Assembly (NCBI GenBank): GCA_963710665.1
Contig: CAVQBC010000006.1
Span: 772,546-836,545, forward strand
Direction of reading: 5' to 3'
DNA: 64,000 bases
Source: CAVQBC01 sp963710665
Lineage (GTDB): Bacteria > Actinomycetota > Thermoleophilia > Solirubrobacterales > Solirubrobacteraceae
The position numbers and the translations under genes were made by a program. This document shows, in pieces, positions 35,424-43,293 of this stretch. Positions within the stretch are counted from its first letter, which is position 1. Every line of letters begins with the position of its first letter. The notes under the pieces were generated by a model that was not told the DNA's origin, did not search any database, and saw only the letters and a program-made list of their open reading frames with translations.

Positions 35424-35810
35424 CTACGATCCCGTGCGGTACCGGAACGCGACGGACGGGCTTCCGCGCCTGGAGCAACGGACGTCGGAGTACTCCAGAG
35501 CGCTCTCCAGTGTGAGACAGCGATAGCCGCGGCTCGTCGGGCGGTACGGCGGCGTCCTCGTGTAGCGCACCCGCGCGATGTTCCGACGCGCTGCGCGACA
35601 TGTCATCTCTCGAGCGAAAGCGATTGAGAACGCACCGGCCAGGTCATCGTCCCATTCCATGACCCAGCCCCCGCCGGCGAAGTCCCTCCAGCCGCAGAAG
35701 TCGTACCCGACAGGAGTGAAGTCCTCGGGGTCGGGGTCCTGGGCCGCGGCAGGCGCAGCGAGTGCGAGAGCACTGAGGACCGCCGCGACGAGCGCCCTCG
35801 TCCTCGTCAT
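35424..35810 (-). CDS. Small secreted four-cysteine protein (second of a coupled pair)
   Basis: 128 residues with a clear Sec signal (MTRTRALVAAVLSALALAAPAAAQ). The mature part has four cysteines in the pattern DFCGW...MTCRAARRNIARV...RGYRCLTL...EYSDVRC. The same pattern is in the gene directly upstream, whose stop overlaps this ATG (ATGA). Two disulphides and a small globular exported domain are likely. Function unknown. GC content seems somewhat lower here than in the flanks. Confidence 0.78.
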   Translation of the reverse strand: MTRTRALVAAVLSALALAAPAAAQDPDPEDFTPVGYDFCGWRDFAGGGWVMEWDDDLAGAFSIAFAREMTCRAARRNIARVRYTRTPPYRPTSRGYRCLTLESALEYSDVRCSRRGSPSVAFRYRTGS

Positions 35811-36163
35811 GCACCGGCCTGCCAGCGCACGACCCGGCCACGCGAGCCGGTGCACCGCACGTCCACGTACTCGTCGGCCTGGTCGAGGTGCCGGCACTGG
35901 AAGCCGCGGATGGGCGCGGGCAATACCCCGTCCCGGCCCCACCAGCTGTTGATCACCCTGCGAGCCTCTCCGCAGGAGGCCACGCGCGTGGTGATGTTGT
36001 AGATGCCGGCGCCCCAGATCTCCCTGAACGTGAACTGGGGGCCCGATGCCCCGAACTTCGCGTTCCCGCATTCCTTGATCGGAGCCGCGGCGGCGGGATC
36101 GGCCATGGCCAGCAGGCTGACGGCGAGGGCAAGGGCACTCAGGTGCATGACGGTTGTCTTCAT
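35807..36163 (-). CDS. Small secreted four-cysteine protein (first of a coupled pair)
   Basis: 118 residues from the ATG at 36163, beginning with a signal peptide (MHLSALALAVSLLAMADPAAAA). Mature part: KECGNAKF...ASCGEARRVINSWW...RGFQCRHL...EYVDVRCTG, clearly paralogous to the next gene (shared C-x2-ARRxI, RGxxC and EYxDVRC blocks). Stop and next start overlap by four bases. A heterodimer or a recently duplicated exported factor is plausible; no known family comes to mind. Confidence 0.78.
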   Translation of the reverse strand: MKTTVMHLSALALAVSLLAMADPAAAAPIKECGNAKFGASGPQFTFREIWGAGIYNITTRVASCGEARRVINSWWGRDGVLPAPIRGFQCRHLDQADEYVDVRCTGSRGRVVRWQAGA

Positions 36164-36326
36164 ACGGTCCACTGGTCGCGGTGTCTGGTCGGAAGAGACA
36201 ACGGGACGAGTCCGCGAACCTTTCACGTCACCTCGGGCGCCTGTCGGATCGACAACCGACCTGATGCGAGTGTTGTGTGACAGCTCCTGACCGCTGACGG
36301 CGCGCCGGTCGCCACGCGAGGCGGGC

Positions 36327-37511
36327 CTACCGGTCCGAGTCGGCGCGTGTGCCGGCCAGCGCGCGGGCGAAGGCGGCGAGCGCGCCGAGGGCGAGCACCG
36401 CGCAGACCAGCGAGGCCTGGAACGCCGGCCGGTAGCTCCCGGCGCCGGCGTGCAGCCAGCCGCCCGCGGCCGGGCCGAGCACGCCGGCCACGCCCCACGA
36501 GGAGAACACGCGCCCGTAGCTCGCGCCGAACCGCTCCGCGCCCACCAGGTCCGCGGTGGCGGCCGGGAGCACGGCGGAGATCGCGCCGTACTGGGCGCCG
36601 ATGACGGGGAGCGCGACGAGCGCGACGGCGGCGGCGGAGAGCCAGCCGAGCGCGGCGACGGCGGCGGCGAGAGCGAGCAGCGTGAGCGCGATCGTGGCCA
36701 CCGTCCCCCAGCGGTCCGACAGCGGGCCCGCCGTGAGCCGCCCCGCGAGGTTGCCGGCGGCCAGCAGGCCGACGACCGCGCCGGCCGCGCCGGTGGACAG
36801 GCCGCGCTCGAGCGCGATGTCGGTCGTGTAGGAGAAGGCGAGCAGCCCGGGCGCCGTGGAGAGAAGGAACAGCGCCCACAGCGACCACAGGCCGGCGGTG
36901 CGGCGCCCTGGGAGCTCGGAAGCGGCGGTCGCCCGGCTCGGCCGGTCGCGCTTCGCGGGCGCGGACGGCAGCCACCGCGCCGCCGCCGCGGTGGCGCCGG
37001 CGATGAGGAGCGCCAGTGCCGCGACCGTGGGCCTCCAGCCGACGGCCTCGATGGCGAGCGTGCCGAGTGGGCCGACGAGGATCGGCCCGGCCGCGTAGGC
37101 GCCCACCACCATGCCGAGTGCGAGCCCGCGCCGTTCCTCGAACCGCGTGCTCGCCACGCTGACGACAGTGACGTAGGCGAGCCCGCTGCCGATGCCGAAG
37201 AGCCCGCCGTAGCCGATCGCGACCACCGGCAGCGAGGGCGCCGCGGCGCACACCGCGAGCCCTGCTCCCATGACCAGGCCGGCCGCGCTCGCGAGTGTGC
37301 GCGGGCTGCGCTCGTCCGCGAACCGCCCCGCGACGAGCACGACCGCCGCGAACAGCACGAGCGCGGCCGAGAACACGCTCGACGTGGTGGCCGCCGATCC
37401 GCCGAGGTCCTCCGTCAGCGGCGGGAGCAGGATGCTCCAGGCGAACAGCGTCCCCGCGGCGAGGTTGACCGCGGTGGCGGCCGCCAGGAGCCTGGCTCGG
37501 GCGCGGTCCAC
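36327..37511 (-). CDS. MFS transporter, oxalate/formate antiporter (OFA)-like
   Basis: 394 residues, twelve membrane helices. Seen: NLAAGTLFAWSILLPPL at the start, typical of the OFA branch; VLVAGRFADERSPRTLASAAG in loop 2-3; GIGSGLAYVTVVSVASTRFEERRGLALGMVVGAYAAG in helices 4-5; and GNLAGRLTAGPLSDRWGTV in the second half. A small carboxylate is the likely cargo. It lies between the Amt-like gene and the secreted-protein pair with no tight coupling. Confidence 0.82.
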   Translation of the reverse strand: MDRARARLLAAATAVNLAAGTLFAWSILLPPLTEDLGGSAATTSSVFSAALVLFAAVVLVAGRFADERSPRTLASAAGLVMGAGLAVCAAAPSLPVVAIGYGGLFGIGSGLAYVTVVSVASTRFEERRGLALGMVVGAYAAGPILVGPLGTLAIEAVGWRPTVAALALLIAGATAAAARWLPSAPAKRDRPSRATAASELPGRRTAGLWSLWALFLLSTAPGLLAFSYTTDIALERGLSTGAAGAVVGLLAAGNLAGRLTAGPLSDRWGTVATIALTLLALAAAVAALGWLSAAAVALVALPVIGAQYGAISAVLPAATADLVGAERFGASYGRVFSSWGVAGVLGPAAGGWLHAGAGSYRPAFQASLVCAVLALGALAAFARALAGTRADSDR

Positions 37512-37577
37512 CAGAGCCAGGTTCCCGGTGCGGGCGGTTCGGACGCCCCCGGCGCCCGTCCCGCTCGTCGCGCGCGC

Positions 37578-39047
37578 CTAGCCGGGCCGTCTCGCGCCGG
37601 CGTCGCCGCTCCCGGGTCCGTCGGGCTCAGCCGGTGCGTACGCCGCCTGGTCTCCGGTCTCCGCGATCGTCGCTGCCGGCATCGGCTCGAGGTCGTGGAC
37701 GGTGTCCCAGTAGTGGAGGTCGTAGCCCTCGACCATGATCTCCTCGGAGACTCTGAGGCCGATCGTCCGCTCGAGCACGAAGGACAGGACCGTGGCGGTC
37801 ACGAGCCCTACGCCGATGGCGATGGCGAGGCCCACGACCTGCCACAGGAGGTTGACCTCTGCGTGCTGGAACGCGTAGTCGCCGGACTCGATGCCGAAGT
37901 AGCCGCTCTGCGGCGTCCCCCACTCGAGGAGGCCGACGGCGAGGATCCCGTACGACCCCACGCCGAGGAACAGCGGGATGAGCTTGTGCTCGTCGATCTC
38001 GCGGCGCTGGGTCCACTCGTAGATCGCGTACGCGACGAGGGGCGCGACGAGGGCGACGAGGAACATCTCCCACGGCTCGTAGACGTCGAACGCGGGCGCC
38101 CCGGAGACGTACCCCGCGAACGGGCCGAGGAGGGTGTAGATGTAGTTCTTGGACCGGTAGGCGATGATCGCGCCGGTGATCGCCCCGCCGGCCCATGCGA
38201 GGCCGAGGTTGTTGAAGGCGGTGCCGATGCTCGTGTCGGCCATCGTGACGCTGACGAACAGCGCCTCCGGGTCGAAGAAGAAGCCGCAGGACAGGATCAC
38301 CATCGGGAGCCCGGCGAAGATGAGGACCACGCCGACGACGACGAGCCCGAGGTTGTAGGAGCGGTACTCGGGCAGCTTCGGGTGCGGCCGGTAGAAGCCC
38401 GGGCGCTGTCCGAGGCGCCGCACGAGGACGAGGGCCATCGCGCCCGCGAACACGTAGACGAACCCCGATCCGAAGAAGTCGTGATACCCGAGGTTCGTGA
38501 TCGGGCCGGTCGAGCCCCACAGCAGCCAGCTGAGCGCCGACGACACGATGGTGGCGACGAACGAGATGACGTAGTACGCGGCCGGCTTGATCCGCTCCGT
38601 GACGGCGAGGCCGATCAGCACGTTGATGATCCCGGCGAAGCACGCCAGGAAGAAGATGAAGATCTGGAGGTTGTTGAGCCCCGGCGCCGTCTCCGGGTCG
38701 ACGTGCTGCGCGAGGTCGTTCGCGAGTGACCCGCCCAGCCACCAGTCCTTGACCGACTGCCAGTACGGGTCCGGCACTTCGAACGCGACGTTGTACTGCC
38801 AGTTCCACATCGCGAAGCCGATCAGGAAGTACGTGGCGAACCCGATGAAGAACGCGATGACCTTCTGGATCACGCTGTCGAAGACGTTGACGCGCCTGAC
38901 GCCTCCCAGGTCCACGAGCAGCAGCCCCGCGACGATGAAGATCGCGCCCACCGCGCCCGACGCGTAGACGATGTTCTGCGCGAGCTGGTTGGTCGTGACC
39001 TGGTCAGGGAAGACCTGCTGCGCCTGAGCCACCAGTGTGATCAGCAA
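37578..39047 (-). CDS. Divergent Amt/Rh-like membrane protein lacking pore histidines
   Basis: 489 residues, about eleven helices. The C-terminal half is Amt-like: FNNLGLAWAGGAITGAIIAYRSKN, VYEPWEMFLVALVAPLVAYAIYEW, and a tail VERTIGLRVSEEIMVEGYDLHYWD that matches the conserved Amt tail (LRVSEEEE.EGLDL). The two segments that should carry the pore histidines read DFFGSGFVYVFAGA (for DFAGGTVVH) and PLFLGVGSYGILAVG (for VHGVGG), so both appear lost. It may transport something other than ammonium or act as a sensor. The mature C-terminus adds an acidic Pro-rich tail. Confidence 0.65.
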   Translation of the reverse strand: MLITLVAQAQQVFPDQVTTNQLAQNIVYASGAVGAIFIVAGLLLVDLGGVRRVNVFDSVIQKVIAFFIGFATYFLIGFAMWNWQYNVAFEVPDPYWQSVKDWWLGGSLANDLAQHVDPETAPGLNNLQIFIFFLACFAGIINVLIGLAVTERIKPAAYYVISFVATIVSSALSWLLWGSTGPITNLGYHDFFGSGFVYVFAGAMALVLVRRLGQRPGFYRPHPKLPEYRSYNLGLVVVGVVLIFAGLPMVILSCGFFFDPEALFVSVTMADTSIGTAFNNLGLAWAGGAITGAIIAYRSKNYIYTLLGPFAGYVSGAPAFDVYEPWEMFLVALVAPLVAYAIYEWTQRREIDEHKLIPLFLGVGSYGILAVGLLEWGTPQSGYFGIESGDYAFQHAEVNLLWQVVGLAIAIGVGLVTATVLSFVLERTIGLRVSEEIMVEGYDLHYWDTVHDLEPMPAATIAETGDQAAYAPAEPDGPGSGDAGARRPG

Positions 39048-39221
39048 GGGACAACTCCTCGCACTCGGCGGATAGGACGAAGGTCCGGACCCCTCGCCCC
39101 TTGCAGGTGCGACGTTACCCCGCTGTCACGAAGTCAGCAATGCGGACTGGATCCCATCTTCGCGGTCGCGGCGCCGGCGGCGCGCGCGTGACGGGAGCCC
39201 GAGCGCCGGAACCCGGCGGGG

Positions 39222-39569
39222 CTAGGAGGGCGAGCCGGCGCCTGACGCCGGCCGGGTGCGCCTGCGCCAACGGCGGCCGCCGATCGGCCGCGCCGCAGCG
39301 GCCTCACCGGACTCCTCGAGCGGGTGCGTGCGCGCGAGCGGCGCGACGGTCTGCGCGCGCTCCATGTCGGCGAGGATCGCGCGCTCCGACCGCGATGCCA
39401 CGATCGGACCCGGCAGTCCCGACACGTACACGTAGGTGCGCCGGCCGTCCCCGCGCTCGTCGTCCTCGATGGGGATCAGGGCGACGATGTCCTGGGCGCG
39501 GGCGAACTTGCCGTACCCCAGCGGGACCATGCCGATGTCCCTGGTCGTGGTGATGTCCTGTCGCCGCAT
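39222..39569 (-). CDS. RemA/DUF370-like putative regulatory protein
   Basis: 115 residues from the ATG at 39569, close to its promoter. The first ~85 residues resemble the RemA family: PLGYGKFARAQDIVALIPIE for the IGFGN....ANRxISIVSPES block, and GRRTYVYVSG...IVASRSERAIL for GRRTRAVVVMDSDHVILS. RemA is a DNA-binding activator of biofilm matrix genes in Bacillus. An Arg-rich tail is extra. Homology is by eye and moderate. A CGAAC-N4-GTTCG box overlaps the promoter, and a diguanylate cyclase is divergent. Confidence 0.6.
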   Translation of the reverse strand: MRRQDITTTRDIGMVPLGYGKFARAQDIVALIPIEDDERGDGRRTYVYVSGLPGPIVASRSERAILADMERAQTVAPLARTHPLEESGEAAAARPIGGRRWRRRTRPASGAGSPS

Positions 39570-39579
39570 TAGACCAACC

Positions 39580-39600
39580 AGTATAGCGAACAGACGTTCG
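39580..39600 (-). promoter_or_regulatory. SOS (LexA/Cheo) box overlapping a -10 element
   Basis: CGAACAGACGTTCG (39587-39600) fits the Gram-positive LexA consensus CGAACRNRYGTTCG exactly. One base separates it from the minus-strand -10 TATACT (39585-39580), which lies 10 bases before the ATG of the RemA-like gene. It is also within the promoter region of the divergent diguanylate cyclase. Confidence 0.7.
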
Positions 39601-39660
39601 TGATCGTCAGGGCGGGGCCCGCTTCTCAAGCGCTTCCGGCGGGCTCCGATTACCTCGGTG

Positions 39661-41151
39661 ATGCCGCTGATACCTGTGCTCCTGCTCGTCGTCGCGGCGA
39701 CGTGCGCCGCCTCCCTGCCCTTCTTGTGGCGCCAGCGCGAGGTGCCGGGGGCGGTCGGGCTGCTGGCGCTGTTCGCGGCGGTCGCGTGGTGGAACGCCGG
39801 GTATGCGCTCGAGATCGCGACGGGTGGCCTGGGCGCGAAGCTGTTCTGGGCCAAGGCGCAGTACCCCGGGATCGTGGTCGCGCCGCTGGCGGTGTTCGTG
39901 TTCGCGCTCGGCTACACCGGCCGGTGGGAGTGGCTGACGGCGCGCCGGCTGGCCGCGCTGCTGGTCGTGCCCGCCGGGACGATCGCGCTGGCGTGGACGC
40001 ACGAGCTGCACCACCTCGTGTGGAGCGACGTCGGCATGCCGGTCGCGGCGGGACAGCCGCTGCTGCTCCAGCACGGGATCGGCTTCTTCCCCGGGTGGCT
40101 GTTCGCCTACGCGATGCTGTTCTCGGCGACGGTGATGCTGTTCGCCGGGCGCTGGTCGCTGCGGCGCTACTTCCGCCGGCAGTCGGTCGTGATCGCGATC
40201 TCCGTCCTCACCCCGTGGCTGTGCAACGCGATCTACGTTCTCGGGCTCACGCCGGACGGCCTCGACATGACGACGGTGGGCTTCGCGGTCACGGCGATGG
40301 GCTTCGCGCTCGCCCGTAGCCGGTGGGGGCTGCTCGAGATCTCCCCCGTCGCGCGCGACGCGGTCGTCGAGCACCTGCGTGACGGGATGGTCGTGGTGGA
40401 CAACCGCGGCCGCATCGTCGACTGCAACCGCGCCGCCGCCCCGCTGTTGGCGTGCCCGTTCGACGACGCGGTCGGCCGCGCCGCGGCGGACGTGCTCCCG
40501 CCGGGGGTCGCCCGCGCGGCGGCGCCGCACATCGTCGAGGTCATGCTGGCGGACGGGCCACGCGCCTACGAGGTCGAGGCCGTCGACCTGCCGCTCAGCG
40601 CGGCGGCGTCGGGGCGGCTGATCCTCCTGCACGACGTCACCGCGCGCGAGCAGCTCCACGCCCTCCTGCGGGCCGATGCGTTGACCGACGAGCTCACGCG
40701 GGTCGGCAACCGGCGCTTCTTCCTCGAGCGCCTGCAGCGCGCGCTCGAGCAGACCGGAGGCAGCGACCGCCCCGTGGGCGTCGTGTTCCTCGACCTCGAC
40801 GACTTCAAGGCGGTCAACGACTCGTTCGGCCACGACGTCGGCGACCGGGTGCTGGTGGAGATCGCCCGGCGCGTCGAGTCCTGCGTGCGGCCCCAGGACG
40901 ACGTGGCGCGGCTCGGCGGCGACGAGTTCACCGTGCTGCTGCCCGACGTGGAGGATCCCGAGATCGCGGTGGCGGTCGCCGCCCGGATCGCCGAGGTCGT
41001 GCGCCGCCCGATCGACGTCGACGGCGAGCTCGTCACCGTGACGGTGAGCGTCGGGCTGCACCTCGCCACCGCCCCGGACGCCACGCCCGAGTCGGTGCTC
41101 CGCGCCGCGGACCGTCGGATGTACGCCACGAAGGCGCGCCGCGAGCAGTGA
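39661..41151 (+). CDS. Diguanylate cyclase with 7TM sensor and PAS domain
   Basis: 496 residues from the ATG at 39661. Residues 1-220 are seven to eight helices of the histidine-kinase-N-type 7TM sensor (ELHHLVWSDV, GIGFFPGWLFAYAMLF). A PAS-like region follows (~225-330; DGMVVVDNRGRIVDCNRAA), then a GGDEF domain (~340-490; DALTDELTRVGNRRFF, VVFLDLDDFKAVNDSFGH). The active site is LGGDEFT near 419, and RPQD lies five residues upstream as an inhibitory I-site, so it should make c-di-GMP with feedback control. Divergent from the RemA-like gene across an SOS box. Confidence 0.9.
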   Translation: MPLIPVLLLVVAATCAASLPFLWRQREVPGAVGLLALFAAVAWWNAGYALEIATGGLGAKLFWAKAQYPGIVVAPLAVFVFALGYTGRWEWLTARRLAALLVVPAGTIALAWTHELHHLVWSDVGMPVAAGQPLLLQHGIGFFPGWLFAYAMLFSATVMLFAGRWSLRRYFRRQSVVIAISVLTPWLCNAIYVLGLTPDGLDMTTVGFAVTAMGFALARSRWGLLEISPVARDAVVEHLRDGMVVVDNRGRIVDCNRAAAPLLACPFDDAVGRAAADVLPPGVARAAAPHIVEVMLADGPRAYEVEAVDLPLSAAASGRLILLHDVTAREQLHALLRADALTDELTRVGNRRFFLERLQRALEQTGGSDRPVGVVFLDLDDFKAVNDSFGHDVGDRVLVEIARRVESCVRPQDDVARLGGDEFTVLLPDVEDPEIAVAVAARIAEVVRRPIDVDGELVTVTVSVGLHLATAPDATPESVLRAADRRMYATKARREQ

Positions 41152-41161
41152 GCGCCCGCCG

Positions 41162-41929
41162 CTAGGACTCCCGGACGAGCAGGCAGTCCAGCTCGACGAC
41201 GCCGAGCCCGGCGTCGCGGCCGACCGACGTGAGGTGGGCCGGCCGGAAGCCCAGCCCCCGCAGGGTCGCGAGCGCCTCCAGCCAGTCCACCGAGCCCTCG
41301 TAGAGCGCGCGCAGCGAGAGCTCGACCTGGATCGCCGCCACCCGGTCCAGGCAACCGCGGGCGCCCTCGATCACCTCGAGGTCCCAGCCCTGGGTGTCGG
41401 TCTTGAGCAGCACGCGCGGCGGCCGCGGGACATGCGCGACGAGCGACGCGAAGACCCCGTCGAGCCGCTGGACCTCGACCTCCTCCTCGCGCTCGACCGC
41501 GCTGCCGCCGAACCACTCGACCGAGAACGGCGTCGGGCGCAGGAACGAGGTGAAGTTCGACTGGCGGGCGACGTGCATCCGCGCGCGCCCCTCGGCGCTC
41601 CCGAGCGCCAGGCGGTGCGCGCGCCAGCGCGGGTCCTCCCGGGTACGGGCGCTCAGCGCCTCGAAGGATTCCGCGATCGGCTCGACGGACACGATCTCGC
41701 CCCCGTAGCCGGCCTCGCGCAGCTCGCTCGCGAAGCCGCCGGTGTGCGCGCCGACGTCGATCACGCAGTTCACTTCCCGGCGCTCGAGGACGGCGCGCAG
41801 CAGGAGGCGGTGAGCGGCGAGCTCGACCGGGAGCGGGTTGGCGAGGTCGCGCGGCGGCCGGTCGCGGAAGACCGTGTAGCCGCGCTGCCGCAGCAGGCGG
41901 CGGGCCGGCGCCTTCAGGCGCTCGATCAC
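41162..41929 (-). CDS. FkbM-family methyltransferase
   Basis: 255 residues from a GTG that overlaps the glycosyltransferase stop (GTGA). SAM-binding motif I is CVIDVGAHTGGFASELREAGY. IVSVEPIAESFEAL and LLKTDTQGWDLEVIEGA (the FkbM K-x-D-x-x-G-x-E-x-x-V-L-x-G block) follow. Members O-methylate sugars or polyketides. With the GT14 enzyme it probably modifies a surface glycan. Confidence 0.85.
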   Translation of the reverse strand: MIERLKAPARRLLRQRGYTVFRDRPPRDLANPLPVELAAHRLLLRAVLERREVNCVIDVGAHTGGFASELREAGYGGEIVSVEPIAESFEALSARTREDPRWRAHRLALGSAEGRARMHVARQSNFTSFLRPTPFSVEWFGGSAVEREEEVEVQRLDGVFASLVAHVPRPPRVLLKTDTQGWDLEVIEGARGCLDRVAAIQVELSLRALYEGSVDWLEALATLRGLGFRPAHLTSVGRDAGLGVVELDCLLVRES

Positions 41930-42858
41930 GCGGCCACCAGCGCGTCGAGCTCGTCCATCACGGCGCCGTCGACCCCGGCGTCGAACTTGCGCGCGAAGTC
42001 CGCCCCCGAGGTGACGATCCGCTCGAGGTCGGCCAGCCGCAGCACGTCGGGATGCAGGGACCCTTCGGCCCAGGACGTGAATCGCCGGGTGGCGGTGCTG
42101 AGGCGGAGGCCGGGCGTGGCGTGCAGGACGGTCTGCGGGAAGGACTCCGTCGGGAGGACCGTGCGCCGGTAGTGGCGCACGAGCCCCGGCCGCGACCGCG
42201 CCGCCCGCACGACGGCCTCGACCGCGTGCCGCGACAGCGACAGCCAGTCCGACCCGCGCCGGCACGGGAACGTCCGCGAGAACGGCACCCGGCACCTCCG
42301 CCCCAGCAGGACGCCCCACGGCATCTCGCGCATCACCAGCAGCGGTCGCGCCGCCGCGACCGCACGGCGCACGCGCGCCTCCGGCCGCCGGATCGGTCGG
42401 TGGCGGTAGAAGTACCGGCTGGTGAACTCGTCGACGCGCGCGCGGGTCCACGGCGGGGGCTCTACCGGCGCACCCTCCACGTAGCCGTCGTAGCCACCCG
42501 TCGCGAGGTCGTGCTCGATCGCCGCGAGCGGCCGGATCGGATAGTCCTGGCCGGAGAGCGTGACCATCCAGTCGAACTCGACGCGGTCGACGAGCCACTC
42601 GAAGCAGCGCAACAGCATGTCGAGCTGCGAGCCCCCGCCCCACGAGACCGCGACCGGCGGCCGCACCAGCTCCACCCCGCCGAGCGCGCGCAGCGCCGCC
42701 TCGTCGAGCCGCGACCGCTGCTCGTCGTGGTGGATCACGACCGGCGCGCCGGGGCTGCCCGCCCGCAGCGTGCGGGCGAGTCGCAGCACCTGGTGCGGGA
42801 GCGCGTGTGACGTGATGAGGTAGGCGACGCGCGGGGTCCCGGCACGCTCCGCAGGCAT
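41926..42858 (-). CDS. GT14 (core-2/I-branching type) beta-glycosyltransferase
   Basis: 310 residues. The start AYLITSHALPHQVLRLARTL, then VVIHHDEQRSRLD, WGGGSQLDMLLRCFEWL, and the hallmark TLSGQDYPIRPLAAIE are classical for GT14 enzymes; FTSRYFYRHRPIRR and GSDWLSLSRHAVEAVV follow. Bacterial members add GlcNAc or xylose to surface polymers. It starts 36 bases after the small gene controlled by the second SOS box and overlaps the FkbM gene, forming a three-gene transcript. Confidence 0.85.
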   Translation of the reverse strand: MPAERAGTPRVAYLITSHALPHQVLRLARTLRAGSPGAPVVIHHDEQRSRLDEAALRALGGVELVRPPVAVSWGGGSQLDMLLRCFEWLVDRVEFDWMVTLSGQDYPIRPLAAIEHDLATGGYDGYVEGAPVEPPPWTRARVDEFTSRYFYRHRPIRRPEARVRRAVAAARPLLVMREMPWGVLLGRRCRVPFSRTFPCRRGSDWLSLSRHAVEAVVRAARSRPGLVRHYRRTVLPTESFPQTVLHATPGLRLSTATRRFTSWAEGSLHPDVLRLADLERIVTSGADFARKFDAGVDGAVMDELDALVAA

Positions 42859-42894
42859 CGGGGCAGCCTAGCCGCGCGGTGCGGGCGAGCCGGC

Positions 42895-43236
42895 TCAGGA
42901 CGACAGCTCCTGGGTCACGCGCCCGAGGCCGTGGCGGGCGCACAGGTCCCGCAGGGCGGTCTGCGCCTCGGGGTCCGGCAGCCCGTCGAGCGCCTCGGCG
43001 CCCGCGCGCAGGTCCCCGATCCGGACGCCGGGGACCTCGAGCGCGAGGCGCGCCAGCCACTTGGCGGCCGCGCGCTCGAAGCCCTCGTCGCCGTCACGCT
43101 CCATCAGCAGCGTGATCGTGAGCGCGTCCTGCAGGTTGACGTTGCCGACCTCCTTGGCGGCCGTGCGGATGAGGACGAGGTTGCCCGTCTTCAGCGCGCG
43201 CTGGAACCGGGAATGCGGGGTGCCCTGACTCGCCAC
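42895..43236 (-). CDS. Small conserved protein behind an SOS-type promoter, unknown function
   Basis: 113 residues from a GTG at 43236, which lies only six bases after a TATGCT -10 and is therefore probably leaderless. The frame is open upstream but would start inside the operator. Sequence: SRFQRALKTGNLVLIRTAAKEVGNVNLQDALTITLLM, then a helical RAAAKWLARLALEVPG stretch; all-alpha, no signal or membrane helix. I do not recognise a named family. First gene of a transcript with GT14 and FkbM genes. Confidence 0.7.
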   Translation of the reverse strand: MASQGTPHSRFQRALKTGNLVLIRTAAKEVGNVNLQDALTITLLMERDGDEGFERAAAKWLARLALEVPGVRIGDLRAGAEALDGLPDPEAQTALRDLCARHGLGRVTQELSS

Positions 43237-43242
43237 GCGACG

Positions 43243-43264
43243 AGCATACACGAACGTATGTTCG
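43243..43264 (-). promoter_or_regulatory. Second SOS (LexA/Cheo) box with -10 element
   Basis: CGAACGTATGTTCG (43251-43264) again fits CGAACRNRYGTTCG. Two bases downstream on the minus strand is TATGCT (43248-43243), then six bases, then the GTG start. The layout copies that of the box at 39587. Confidence 0.7.
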
Positions 43265-43293
43265 TATCGCTACCTACACGCACGCGACGTCGA

